NCBI RefSeq assembly: GCF_019623905.1
Contig: NZ_CP069370.1
Coordinates: 2,728,001 to 2,792,000 of the forward strand
Origin: Neotabrizicola shimadae
GTDB lineage: Bacteria; Pseudomonadota; Alphaproteobacteria; Rhodobacterales; Rhodobacteraceae
Direction: 5' to 3'
Length of the DNA stretch: 64,000 bases
Shown here: positions 30,651 through 37,992 of the stretch, one piece after another
Layout of the letters: each line of letters opens with the position of its first letter
How positions within the stretch are numbered: the stretch's first letter is position 1
Notes under the pieces: generated by a model
What the model was told of the DNA's origin: nothing
The model's database searches: none
What the model saw: only the letters and a program-made list of their open reading frames with translations
Translations under genes and position numbers: made by a program

Positions 30651-32082
30651 GAAGACAGCTTGCCTCGGTCACGGTGGCGGCAAAGTGCTTTCCGGCCCAA
30701 GTGCCGGTGCCGGTCACGGTCTGGCCAGGCGCCAGGGAAGGACAGCCGGCCGGAAGGTCGCCGATGAACAGCACGGCACCTGTTGCGCTGCCCGGCAAGG
30801 CATGGCGTTGCTCGTAGTGGTTCTGGGGCCGGCCGACAGGGGGGCGCGCATAAAAGGCAAGCCCGGACTCACGGCCAGTGTAGAACAGGTCGGCCAGGAT
30901 ATCGCGGTTGCCGGCAACGACCGGGATGCCTCCCTGCGCCTTGGACTGGGCGATGATCTCGCGGCTGAGATCAGACCGGCCGAGATAGCGCGAGAGAAGC
31001 GGTTGGTCGCGGCCCAGTGTCACCTCGGGCACCAGGGTCAGAAGTGGCAGCGCCAGCGCGACGGCGACGTTGACGCCAATCCCGACCCGCAACCAGATCG
31101 GTCGTGGCATGAGATAGGCCACCACGAGCGGTGTTGCCGCCAGGTAGGCCGAGGCCGCCCAGTTTGCATAGGCGCGGTCCATCAGGGCCTGGAACGACAC
31201 CACCGCCAGCGCAGGCAGAACAAAGACCAGAAGCCCCGCCCTGCCCTTCGGGCGCGCCACGACCAGGATCAGCGCCGCAAAGAAGACGGGCCCGAACACG
31301 CCGAACTGGCTGAGCAAGAACTCGGCCAGCCCCGCCGGGTTCAGCCCGGACTCCAGCGGCGCGTCCTCGCGTACCCAACCGATGTTATCCAGCGTGTGCG
31401 ATACGGTGGCGAGGCGGTTGCCCAGGTTCCAGACGATGTTGGGCGAGATCACCACCAGGAAAGCACCCAGAAGGACCGCCCCGTTTCGCCAGCCGATCCG
31501 ACCCGCAGGCCATAACGCGGCCAGCCCCACGCCGACGATGTAATAGATGGCCGCATATTTCGCGAGGAAAGCCATCCCCGCCATCGCCCCCGCCGCCATG
31601 GCCCACCCCATGCGACCATCTTCCAGCAGACGCCGGTGGAACAGCAGCGCTGCGGCGAAGAAAGGCGCCATGACGGTATCCGTCGAGATCAGGAGGCTCG
31701 CGACCGCCACCATGGGCAGGCTGAGCCAGGCCGCCGTCGTCCAGATCGCCGCTGCGGCCCCCCAAAGACGGGCTGCCAGCGCGGCCAGGATCAGCGCGGT
31801 CACACCATGCAGGCCGGCCGCAGGCATCCGGACCCAGAAGCTGTCGTCGCTACCGGCAAGCCCCGTGACGGCACCGATCAGCCAGCCGATCAATGGCGGC
31901 TTGGAGTAGTAACCGAACTCGAAATGCTGCCCCCAAAGCCAGTACTGGCTTTCGTCCACGAACAGGTCGGTGCGGTCGAACGCCAGCAGAAGCCACCGCA
32001 GCGCGGTGACCGCCAAAACGAGCGCCAGCGCCGGTGCGACCCAGCCCCGCGCCTCAGGTCGGCTGGCGGCGACGGTCGGCAT
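30637..32082 (-). CDS. GT39-family (ArnT/RgtB-like) polyprenyl-linked sugar transferase
   Basis: Membrane glycosyltransferase of 481 residues with about eleven helices. The first periplasmic loop has FVDESQYWLWGQHFEFG, whose Asp-Glu pair is the catalytic signature of the ArnT/PMT/RgtA-D family. Such enzymes move a sugar from a polyprenyl-phosphate donor to lipid A or core on the periplasmic side. The adjacent GT2 gene could make that donor. The start overlaps the LAB_N gene by 29 nt, so coupling is tight. The sugar is not readable; galacturonic acid would fit rhizobial Rgt parallels, but that is inference. Confidence 0.87.
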   Translation of the reverse strand: MPTVAASRPEARGWVAPALALVLAVTALRWLLLAFDRTDLFVDESQYWLWGQHFEFGYYSKPPLIGWLIGAVTGLAGSDDSFWVRMPAAGLHGVTALILAALAARLWGAAAAIWTTAAWLSLPMVAVASLLISTDTVMAPFFAAALLFHRRLLEDGRMGWAMAAGAMAGMAFLAKYAAIYYIVGVGLAALWPAGRIGWRNGAVLLGAFLVVISPNIVWNLGNRLATVSHTLDNIGWVREDAPLESGLNPAGLAEFLLSQFGVFGPVFFAALILVVARPKGRAGLLVFVLPALAVVSFQALMDRAYANWAASAYLAATPLVVAYLMPRPIWLRVGIGVNVAVALALPLLTLVPEVTLGRDQPLLSRYLGRSDLSREIIAQSKAQGGIPVVAGNRDILADLFYTGRESGLAFYARPPVGRPQNHYEQRHALPGSATGAVLFIGDLPAGCPSLAPGQTVTGTGTWAGKHFAATVTEASCLHAPG

Positions 32083-32368
32083 AGATCAACATGAGGTTGC
32101 GCAGATAGATCATCACACCCACCGCTTGGCCGAGGATGATGACGGGATCGCGACGGTGGATCGCATACATCAGCAGCATCACGCCCCCCGCCAGCGAGAA
32201 GTACCAGAAGGCCACCGGCACCACGGATTTGCGCTGCTTTTCGGAAGCCAGCCACTGCAGCAGGAACCGGCCGGTGAACATCATCTGCGCGGCAAAACCG
32301 AACAGGACCCACAGCAGCTCGGCCGTGGTGTTCACATGGAACCAGCTCATCACGGTAGCAATGTTCAT
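32054..32368 (-). CDS. LAB_N-domain small membrane protein
   Basis: Protein of 104 residues with three or so helices, matching the lipid A biosynthesis N-terminal (LAB_N) domain: FAAQMMFTGRFLLQWLASEK and PVAFWYFSLAGGVMLLMYAI. Proteins of this type act with GT2 sugar transferases, for instance in making polyprenyl-phosphate-sugar donors; I recall rhizobial RgtF as a comparable case. It overlaps the GT2 gene by 4 nt (ATGA) and the GT39 gene by 29 nt. Confidence 0.87.
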   Translation of the reverse strand: MNIATVMSWFHVNTTAELLWVLFGFAAQMMFTGRFLLQWLASEKQRKSVVPVAFWYFSLAGGVMLLMYAIHRRDPVIILGQAVGVMIYLRNLMLIYADRRRQPT

Positions 32369-33087
32369 GGCTTCCGCTCCATGGGACGGGCCTTCTTGCG
32401 GCGGCGGATCAGCCAGGCCACCCCGACAAGGTCAATGGCCCCGACAAAGGCGCGCTGAATGTTGGAGTAGTTCGACCGCCCCGCTCCGCGTGGCCGGTGG
32501 CTCACGTCGACATGAACAACCTCCCATCCGTCCCGCTTGGCAAGGGCAGGAAGATAGCGGTGCATGTGGTCGAAATAGGGGAAGGCCAGGAAAGCATCGC
32601 GGCGGAATCCCTTCAGCCCGCAGCCGGTGTCCCGCGTGCCGTCGTTCAGCATCCATCCCCGCAGACCGTTTGCCAGGCGCGAGGCGGTCTTCTTCGACCA
32701 GGTGTCCTGCCTGTCGACGCGCTGTCCCGCGACAAGACCGATCCGCCCGGTCGCATCGGCCAGCAACGGTGCGGCAAGTTTCGGCAATTCCTCGGGCGGG
32801 TTCTGCCCGTCGCCGTCAAGCGTCAGGATGATCGGCGCCGTTGCCGTTCGCACGCCCGTATGCACCGCCGCGCTTTGTCCGCCCGAACGGTCATGGCTAA
32901 CAACGCGCAGATGCGGCATCGCCGTGCCTTCGGCCACCAGGCGCGCCACCATGTCGTCGGTGGAGCCATCGTCCACCACGACGATCTCGAAAGGGGCATG
33001 CAAAGCAAGCGCGCGGTCGATGTCGCGCACCAGGGTCACGATGTTCTCGGCTTCATTCTTCGCCGGGATGACGACGCTCAGGCGCAT
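32365..33087 (-). CDS. GT2-family polyprenyl-phosphate glycosyltransferase
   Basis: Cytoplasmic-face glycosyltransferase of 240 residues resembling dolichol-phosphate mannosyltransferase and ArnC/RgtE. The N-terminal Rossmann strand is LSVVIPAKNEAENI, followed by VVVDDGSTDD and the metal-binding LTLDGDGQNPPEE. One helix near the C-terminus (FVGAIDLVGVAWLI) may anchor it. It should transfer a sugar from a nucleotide donor to a polyprenyl phosphate used by the GT39 enzyme. It is the first gene of the operon. The 318-nt gap upstream is shared with the divergent VPEID-CTERM gene. Confidence 0.88.
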   Translation of the reverse strand: MRLSVVIPAKNEAENIVTLVRDIDRALALHAPFEIVVVDDGSTDDMVARLVAEGTAMPHLRVVSHDRSGGQSAAVHTGVRTATAPIILTLDGDGQNPPEELPKLAAPLLADATGRIGLVAGQRVDRQDTWSKKTASRLANGLRGWMLNDGTRDTGCGLKGFRRDAFLAFPYFDHMHRYLPALAKRDGWEVVHVDVSHRPRGAGRSNYSNIQRAFVGAIDLVGVAWLIRRRKKARPMERKP

Positions 33088-33351
33088 CTCTTTCCTTCGT
33101 CATGCCGGCCCAGGCGCAAGGGGCCGGATTTCTGCCCTGTTGGCCGAGGCCCGTCTGGAAGTCAATGCGCCAGACCGCCGGGCGAATCGTGACGGCAGGA
33201 TTCGCCGATCTGCCGCAATCGTTGCCCTCGCGGCTCACTGGACGATGACATCCTTGCAGCGCGATTATCGTCGGAATTCGCAACAATCTTCCATCAACGG
33301 CCAGTTCGGTTGCGCTGCGCGTGCGAAATGCGGCAGAAGCAAGGCAAAGTC

Positions 33352-33380
33352 TTGTCAACTCCGGTCAGCTTGCCCATTAT
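33352..33380 (+). promoter_or_regulatory. Promoter of the VPEID-CTERM gene
   Basis: TTGTCA (33352-33357), 17-nt spacer, CATTAT (33375-33380), then about 25 nt to the ATG at 33406. The -10 covers an earlier in-frame ATG (33379), which rules that start out. The rest of the gap 33088-33351 shows nothing I recognise. Confidence 0.7.
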
Positions 33381-33405
33381 GAGTCTAACTAGTGAGGGTT
33401 TGCTC

Positions 33406-33615
33406 ATGTCTCGTTCGCTCAAGGCTCTTGGTCTGGCTGTTCCCGCCTCCCTGCTGGTGGCCGCGCCGGCTCTTGCCCAATCGGCTTCCAGCTGGTGGTG
33501 GTGGCCGCGACCGGTGCGGAACGTGCCGGAGATCGACGCATCCTCGGGGCTCCTCGCGATCGCTGCCGTTGCCGCGATCCTTGCGCTGGTGGTCGAACGT
33601 CGCCGCCGCGCCTGA
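33406..33615 (+). CDS. VPEID-CTERM sorting-signal protein, very short
   Basis: Protein of 69 residues made almost entirely of targeting signals. Residues 1-24 are a Sec signal ending in APALA. Residues 40-44 are VPEID, followed by a hydrophobic helix (48-63) and a basic RRRR end: the tripartite VPEID-CTERM tail recognised by an exosortase/archaeosortase-type processing enzyme (the exosortase E system of alphaproteobacteria). Between the two lies only about 15 residues, including four Trp (SSWWWWPRPVRN). No exosortase gene is in the window. A clear promoter and terminator make it monocistronic. Mature function is unknown; a cell-surface peptide is likely. Confidence 0.9.
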   Translation: MSRSLKALGLAVPASLLVAAPALAQSASSWWWWPRPVRNVPEIDASSGLLAIAAVAAILALVVERRRRA

Positions 33616-33637
33616 AGCGCTGGTTTGAATTGACCGA

Positions 33638-33670
33638 ACGGCCGGGCCCTGCCCGGCCGTATGCTTTTCG
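33638..33670 (+). terminator. Intrinsic terminator after the VPEID-CTERM gene
   Basis: ACGGCCGGGC pairs with GCCCGGCCGT around CCT (33638-33660), followed by ATGCTTTT. It closes the short transcript. Confidence 0.75.
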
Positions 33671-33738
33671 TCGGACGGCAGCCTCAGTGCTGCGGCTCAA
33701 AGCTGCGGCCCGGACATGGCCGAGCCGCAGCCGAGGTC

Positions 33739-35223
33739 TCAACTCATCATCTTCGTGCCCAGGTCGCTGGCCGCCTTGCGCTCCTTCGCGGCGCGCAGTT
33801 CTTCGACCCCCCGCACAAGCTTGCGCGCAGCGCCACGCCAGTCGCGTGTGGCAACCTTCGGCGCATTCAGACGCTCCCGCGCCTCGGGAATGGCATGGGC
33901 ATACTGGGGCAGCCACTTCGCCTGGGCGACCAGCATCTCGTCCACCATCTGCCAGACCTCTTCCGGCGTGCAAATCGCGCCCACCAGCGGATCGTGCAGC
34001 ACGGCGAGCTTCAACAGGTCGACATCGCCGGTGACCGCCGCCTGAACGCTCATCCGCTGCACGTTCACACTGGTCGAGCAGGTCGCGGCGCAGGCCAGGG
34101 GCAGGGTCACGCCCTCGACCATGTTGATGCCGAAGCGATCGACGAACCCGGGACTCTCGATGATACAATCGGACGGCAGGTTGGTGATCGTGCCGCCGTT
34201 CTTGACGTTGAAATGCCCGCGGTAGGTGCGCCCCGTCTCCAGCGCCTCCAGGATATGCGAGGCATGTTCGTCGGTCCGTTCGTACTCTGACAAGGGCTTC
34301 GCGGCTTCTTCCAGAAAGACCGGAAAGTCGGTCTCGAACCAGTTGCGGTTTTCAGTGCTGTAGCGCAGGTAACCGCCGGTCTCGCCGTGAATCCAGTCGT
34401 CAAGGCTGATCCAGTCCAGGATCTGTTCGGGACGCTTGCGGTACCAGGGCAGGTATTCCGACAGGTGACCGTTCGATTCGGTCGAGTAGAACCCGAACCG
34501 CTTCAGCACGTCGATGCGGACCTTCTCCTGTTGTGAAAAGACCGGGTGCACCTCGAAGGCGGCGATCAGTTCCTCGCGGCTGATCTGACGGCCCTTGTGG
34601 CGGATATCCAGGTACCATGTCTGGTGGTTGATGCCCGAGCAGACGATGTCCACCTCTACCATCGGCAGGCCAAGCGCGCGGGCGATCTGCCGGTGGCCGT
34701 TCTGCACGCCGTGGCACAGGCCCACCGTGTTCACCTTGCCATGGTCGATGGCTGCCCAGGTCATCATCGCCATCGGATTGGCATAGTTCAGCATCAGCGC
34801 GCCGGGGGCTGCGACCTCGCGGATGTCCTTGCAGAAATCCAGCATCGCAGCGATGCCGCGCTGGCCATAGAGAATGCCGCCGGCACAGATCGTATCGCCG
34901 ACGCACTGATCCACGCCGTACTTCAGCGGGATGGCGATGTCGGATTCAAAAGCCTCCAGCCCGCCGATGCGGACCACGTTCATCACATATCGCGCACCCT
35001 CCAGCGCAGCGCGGCGGTCGGTGGTGGCGGTGACCTTCGTGGGCAGGTTGTTCACCTCGACGATCCGCCGGATGATCTGGGCCACCATGTCCAGGTTGTG
35101 GGCGTTGATGTCGGTCAGGGCGAATTCGACGTCGGCAAACTCGGGGACTTTCAGGAGATCCGAGACCAGCTTCTTCGTGAACCCGACACTGCCTGCGCCG
35201 ATGATGGTGATGCGGAACGACAT
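33739..35223 (-). CDS. Glycoside hydrolase family 4 (alpha-galactosidase/alpha-glucosidase type)
   Basis: NAD- and metal-dependent glycosidase of family GH4, 494 residues, cytoplasmic. The Rossmann start is ITIIGAGSVGFTKKL, the Asp of ALTDIN binds the cofactor ribose, and the metal/redox site shows CHGVQ and SGINHQTW. GH4 enzymes use an oxidation-elimination mechanism and cleave alpha-galactosides, alpha-glucosides or galacturonides. It lies divergently from the AraC-type gene at 35313, which probably controls it. It differs clearly from the other GH4 gene at 37993, so the two are old paralogues with probably different substrates. Confidence 0.9.
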   Translation of the reverse strand: MSFRITIIGAGSVGFTKKLVSDLLKVPEFADVEFALTDINAHNLDMVAQIIRRIVEVNNLPTKVTATTDRRAALEGARYVMNVVRIGGLEAFESDIAIPLKYGVDQCVGDTICAGGILYGQRGIAAMLDFCKDIREVAAPGALMLNYANPMAMMTWAAIDHGKVNTVGLCHGVQNGHRQIARALGLPMVEVDIVCSGINHQTWYLDIRHKGRQISREELIAAFEVHPVFSQQEKVRIDVLKRFGFYSTESNGHLSEYLPWYRKRPEQILDWISLDDWIHGETGGYLRYSTENRNWFETDFPVFLEEAAKPLSEYERTDEHASHILEALETGRTYRGHFNVKNGGTITNLPSDCIIESPGFVDRFGINMVEGVTLPLACAATCSTSVNVQRMSVQAAVTGDVDLLKLAVLHDPLVGAICTPEEVWQMVDEMLVAQAKWLPQYAHAIPEARERLNAPKVATRDWRGAARKLVRGVEELRAAKERKAASDLGTKMMS

Positions 35224-35312
35224 GGGCTCCTCCCCTCCTGTTCGCTTGCGTAAAGGCTAGGCCCGTGCATGTGCGCGGTGTAGGGAGAAGTTGTGCCCGT
35301 CCGGGGAATCTC

Positions 35313-36173
35313 ATGCTGTCCGCCCTGCTGGCCCACGGCCACGACATCCGCAACTCCGGCCTTCCCCGCGACCTGGCGGCGCTGCACTGCGCGGCGGTGG
35401 CGGCGGGGTATGAAGAGCGGCGGGCGGAGGTCTATTCCTGGGACGGGATGAAGCGGGGGACGCAGCCGTTCCTGGTGATCCAGCACACAGTGCTGGGGGA
35501 GGGGCGGCTGGAGTACGAGGGGGTGCGCTACCGGCTGCGGCCCGGACAGTGCATGGTGGTGACCATGCCCCATGCCCATCGCTACTGGCTGGAGCGCGGG
35601 GGGGAGTGGGAGTATTTCTGGCTGCTTCTTTCGGGTCGGGAGGCGCTGCGGCTGGCGCGGGAGGTGCTGGCGGTGGCGGGGCCGGTGCTGGAGCCGGAGG
35701 CCGCGGTGGTGGACCGGCTGGCGGGGGCCTGTCTGTCCCTGCTGACGACGCCCGGCCCGACGGCGGGGGAGGTCTCGGCACTTGGGTACGGGGCCATGGC
35801 GGCGTTGGCGGACGCGGCCTTCGGGGGGCGGGCGGCGCCGGCGCTGCCGCCGGGGATGGCGCGGGTGGTGGCCCATGTGGAGGCGCACCTGGGGGAGGCC
35901 CTGACGGTGGAGCGGCTGGCGGCGGTGGCGGGGCTGAGCCGGGCCCATTTCGTGCGGGTCTTCGGGGCGGCCCTGGGGATGCCGCCCTCGGACTTCGTGC
36001 GGGCCCGGCGGTTGGAGCGGGTGGAGCGGCTGCTGCTGGCGACCGAGATGGGGGTGGGGGAGATCGCCCGGGCCACGGGCTTTGCCGACGGGAACTACCT
36101 GGCCAAGGTCCTGCGGCGGGAAAGGGGGGTGGCACCCCTGGAATTGAGGGCCACGCGGGCCGGGGCGGTTTAG
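35313..36173 (+). CDS. AraC-family transcriptional regulator
   Basis: Regulator of 286 residues: an N-terminal cupin sensor (LGEGRLEYEGVRYRLRPGQC and the MPHAHRYWLE metal/sugar-site region) and a C-terminal double helix-turn-helix (VERLAAVAGLSRAHFVRVF, then VGEIARATGFADGNYLAKVL). The ATG at 35313 is the first compatible with the cupin; a GTG 48 nt upstream is possible. It is divergent from the GH4 gene and likely senses a sugar. Codons are strongly skewed to GGG, CGG, GCG and GTG compared with flanking genes, suggesting a different origin. Confidence 0.87.
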   Translation: MLSALLAHGHDIRNSGLPRDLAALHCAAVAAGYEERRAEVYSWDGMKRGTQPFLVIQHTVLGEGRLEYEGVRYRLRPGQCMVVTMPHAHRYWLERGGEWEYFWLLLSGREALRLAREVLAVAGPVLEPEAAVVDRLAGACLSLLTTPGPTAGEVSALGYGAMAALADAAFGGRAAPALPPGMARVVAHVEAHLGEALTVERLAAVAGLSRAHFVRVFGAALGMPPSDFVRARRLERVERLLLATEMGVGEIARATGFADGNYLAKVLRRERGVAPLELRATRAGAV

Positions 36174-36174
36174 G

Positions 36175-36248
36175 CGTCCGAGCTCGGACGCTTGTCCGGG
36201 TTCATTGTTTTCAAGTGGTTGCGGGCGCGAATTAACTTGGACTTAAGG
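36175..36248 (-). repeat. Interspersed repeat, copy 2 (about 74 bp)
   Basis: Reverse copy of the element at 20477-20549. It starts with the perfect palindrome CGTCCGAGCTCGGACG (36175-36190) and ends in ATTAACTTGGACTTAAGG. The ends are well conserved and the middle is diverged. It follows the AraC stop directly. Confidence 0.65.
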
Positions 36249-36290
36249 AATTTCTCTCGATGAGAGGTTCCGCCTGTGGCTGGGGGAGAA

Positions 36291-36340
36291 CCGGGGGTTT
36301 CACACCCCCGGAGCCCCGTGGGATATTTGTTAACAGAAGA
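36291..36340. repeat. Hairpin with family-typical intergenic tail
   Basis: CCGGGGGT pairs with ACCCCCGG (36291-36311), followed by GGATATTTGTTAACAGAAG. From memory, Rhodobacteraceae genomes carry many intergenic sequences of this pattern. The remaining spacer to 36478 has no gene I recognise; a weak GCGGATT/AATCCGC hairpin at 36448-36470 may follow the halogenase gene. Confidence 0.45.
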
Positions 36341-36478
36341 AGCAGGGGGCGTGGAGCGAGGTGAGCACCGGCAGGACTTCCAGCGGGCCGGGGTGCGCAA
36401 GCGCGTCCGTCCCGCAGGGGGGGCGAACCAGCTTAATTGGATCGCCCGCGGATTTTCGCAGAGAATCCGCCCCGCGGC

Positions 36479-37987
36479 TCAGGCGGCCAGAGATTGCAGC
36501 CAGGCGCGGTGGGGCAGGCAGCGGGTGGCGGCGCGGCTGTATTCGGTGACAAGCTGGGCATGGGTGGCGCGGGCGCGGTCGCGGTCCTTTGGCCGCGCGG
36601 CCATTTCGGCGCGGGCCGCTTCGCGGTTCAGGAGCCCCAGGCCATCGAGCACGGGGACGTAGAGCTGTTCCTGCACATGGGCGAGGTGCAGATGCTCCAT
36701 CCCCGGCGGGAAGCGGGGAAAATCGTCTCGTGACGGGGTCTTGGTCTGCCAGAGCGCGAGGCGGTCCTTCACCACCTGCGGATGGGTTTCGGCCACGTCG
36801 CGCCAGAAGGCGGAGTCGCGCCGTTCGCTGACATAGTGCAGGCGGATGAAGTCGCGGAAATCGTCCACCTGGGTCGCCACGGCGGCGTTGTAGTGGTCGC
36901 GCCCGCCGGGCGTGCCCATCCATTCGGCCAGCATCATCATCTGCACGATGGTGCCGTGGATAGAGGTCGCCTCCAGCGGTTCGAGGAACGAGGACGACAG
37001 GCCTGCCGCCACGCAATTGCCGATCCAGGCGTCGCGCAGACGGCCGGCCTCGATGCGGATGTCGTTGCGGGGGTGAATCTCATGGCCCAAGGCTGCCTCT
37101 ATCTCGGCCTTGGCCTCATCCGGCGTGGTATGGGCGTCGGAATAGACATAGCCCGCGCCGTAGCGCCCCTGCGTCGGGATCCACCAGAGCCATCCGGCCT
37201 TTTGTGCCCAGGCGAGGGTGCAGGGGGCGATTTCCTCGTCTTCCCCGATGTCCACCCAGAAGGGCATGGCACGGTTGACCGGCAGCACGTCGCGGTAGCT
37301 GAGCCAGTCTGCCCCGAGCTTGCCCACCAGAGCGCGGCGGAAGCCGGTGCAGTCGAGGAAGAAATCGCCCTCGACGCGCTGGCCGCTTTCGAGGGTCAGC
37401 GCGGTGATGCCGCCCTCACCCGTCTGGACGCCCTGCACCTGATCGTCGATCAGCGCGATGCCCTTGGCCTTGCGCCGGAGCCAGGCGCCGACAAGGGCCT
37501 GGTCGAAGTGGTAGGCGTGCTGGAAAGGGCCGGCGGGCACGGACCTTCCGCCCACATCGGCGACCGGGGCGCGGTTGCCTCGCAGAAGGTGCTGGAACAG
37601 ATGCGCCTCGACCACCGGGCGGCCCGCGGCCACGGCATAGGCATCCAGCGGCACGCCGGGGGCGACCAGATGCGGATCGTCGATCGGGCCGTCATAGCTG
37701 TGGCCAAGCCGCCGCCAGTCGCGGTGGCGGATGCCGTATTTGATGGTGGCGCCGGTCTCGCGCAGGAATTCCTCCTCGTCGAGCTTGAAGTGGCGCAGCA
37801 TCTGGCGGAACACCGCCGTTGAGCCTTCGCCCACGCCGATGACGCCGATCTTCGAGGATTCGATGACGGTGATGCGCGTCGCGGGAGATTTCCGCGACGC
37901 GACATCCGACAGCATCATGGCGGCCAGCCAGCCGGCGGTGCCGCCGCCGACGATGACGATATGTCCCGGCCAGCCGCCCTGCCCCAT
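36479..37987 (-). CDS. Flavin-dependent tryptophan-halogenase family protein
   Basis: FAD-dependent halogenase-family protein, 502 residues. GGGTAGW (14-20) binds FAD, GVGEGST (51-57) follows the family pattern, Lys83 in GATIKYGIRH corresponds in position to the catalytic lysine of PrnA/RebH, and W-x-W-x-IP is intact (WLWWIP, 266-271). It should use reduced flavin, oxygen and halide, with a flavin reductase supplied elsewhere. It begins 5 nt after the GH4 stop and is the last gene of the glycoside operon. The ATG at 37987 gives a normal N-terminus. The link to sugar use suggests a substrate released or imported by the neighbours; this is inference. Confidence 0.87.
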   Translation of the reverse strand: MGQGGWPGHIVIVGGGTAGWLAAMMLSDVASRKSPATRITVIESSKIGVIGVGEGSTAVFRQMLRHFKLDEEEFLRETGATIKYGIRHRDWRRLGHSYDGPIDDPHLVAPGVPLDAYAVAAGRPVVEAHLFQHLLRGNRAPVADVGGRSVPAGPFQHAYHFDQALVGAWLRRKAKGIALIDDQVQGVQTGEGGITALTLESGQRVEGDFFLDCTGFRRALVGKLGADWLSYRDVLPVNRAMPFWVDIGEDEEIAPCTLAWAQKAGWLWWIPTQGRYGAGYVYSDAHTTPDEAKAEIEAALGHEIHPRNDIRIEAGRLRDAWIGNCVAAGLSSSFLEPLEATSIHGTIVQMMMLAEWMGTPGGRDHYNAAVATQVDDFRDFIRLHYVSERRDSAFWRDVAETHPQVVKDRLALWQTKTPSRDDFPRFPPGMEHLHLAHVQEQLYVPVLDGLGLLNREAARAEMAARPKDRDRARATHAQLVTEYSRAATRCLPHRAWLQSLAA

Positions 37988-37992
37988 CTGCC

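Noticed and set aside
33379-33405. Earlier in-frame ATG for the VPEID-CTERM gene
   Set aside because: It lies within the predicted -10 element and lacks a ribosome site, whereas GAGGG precedes ATG 33406.
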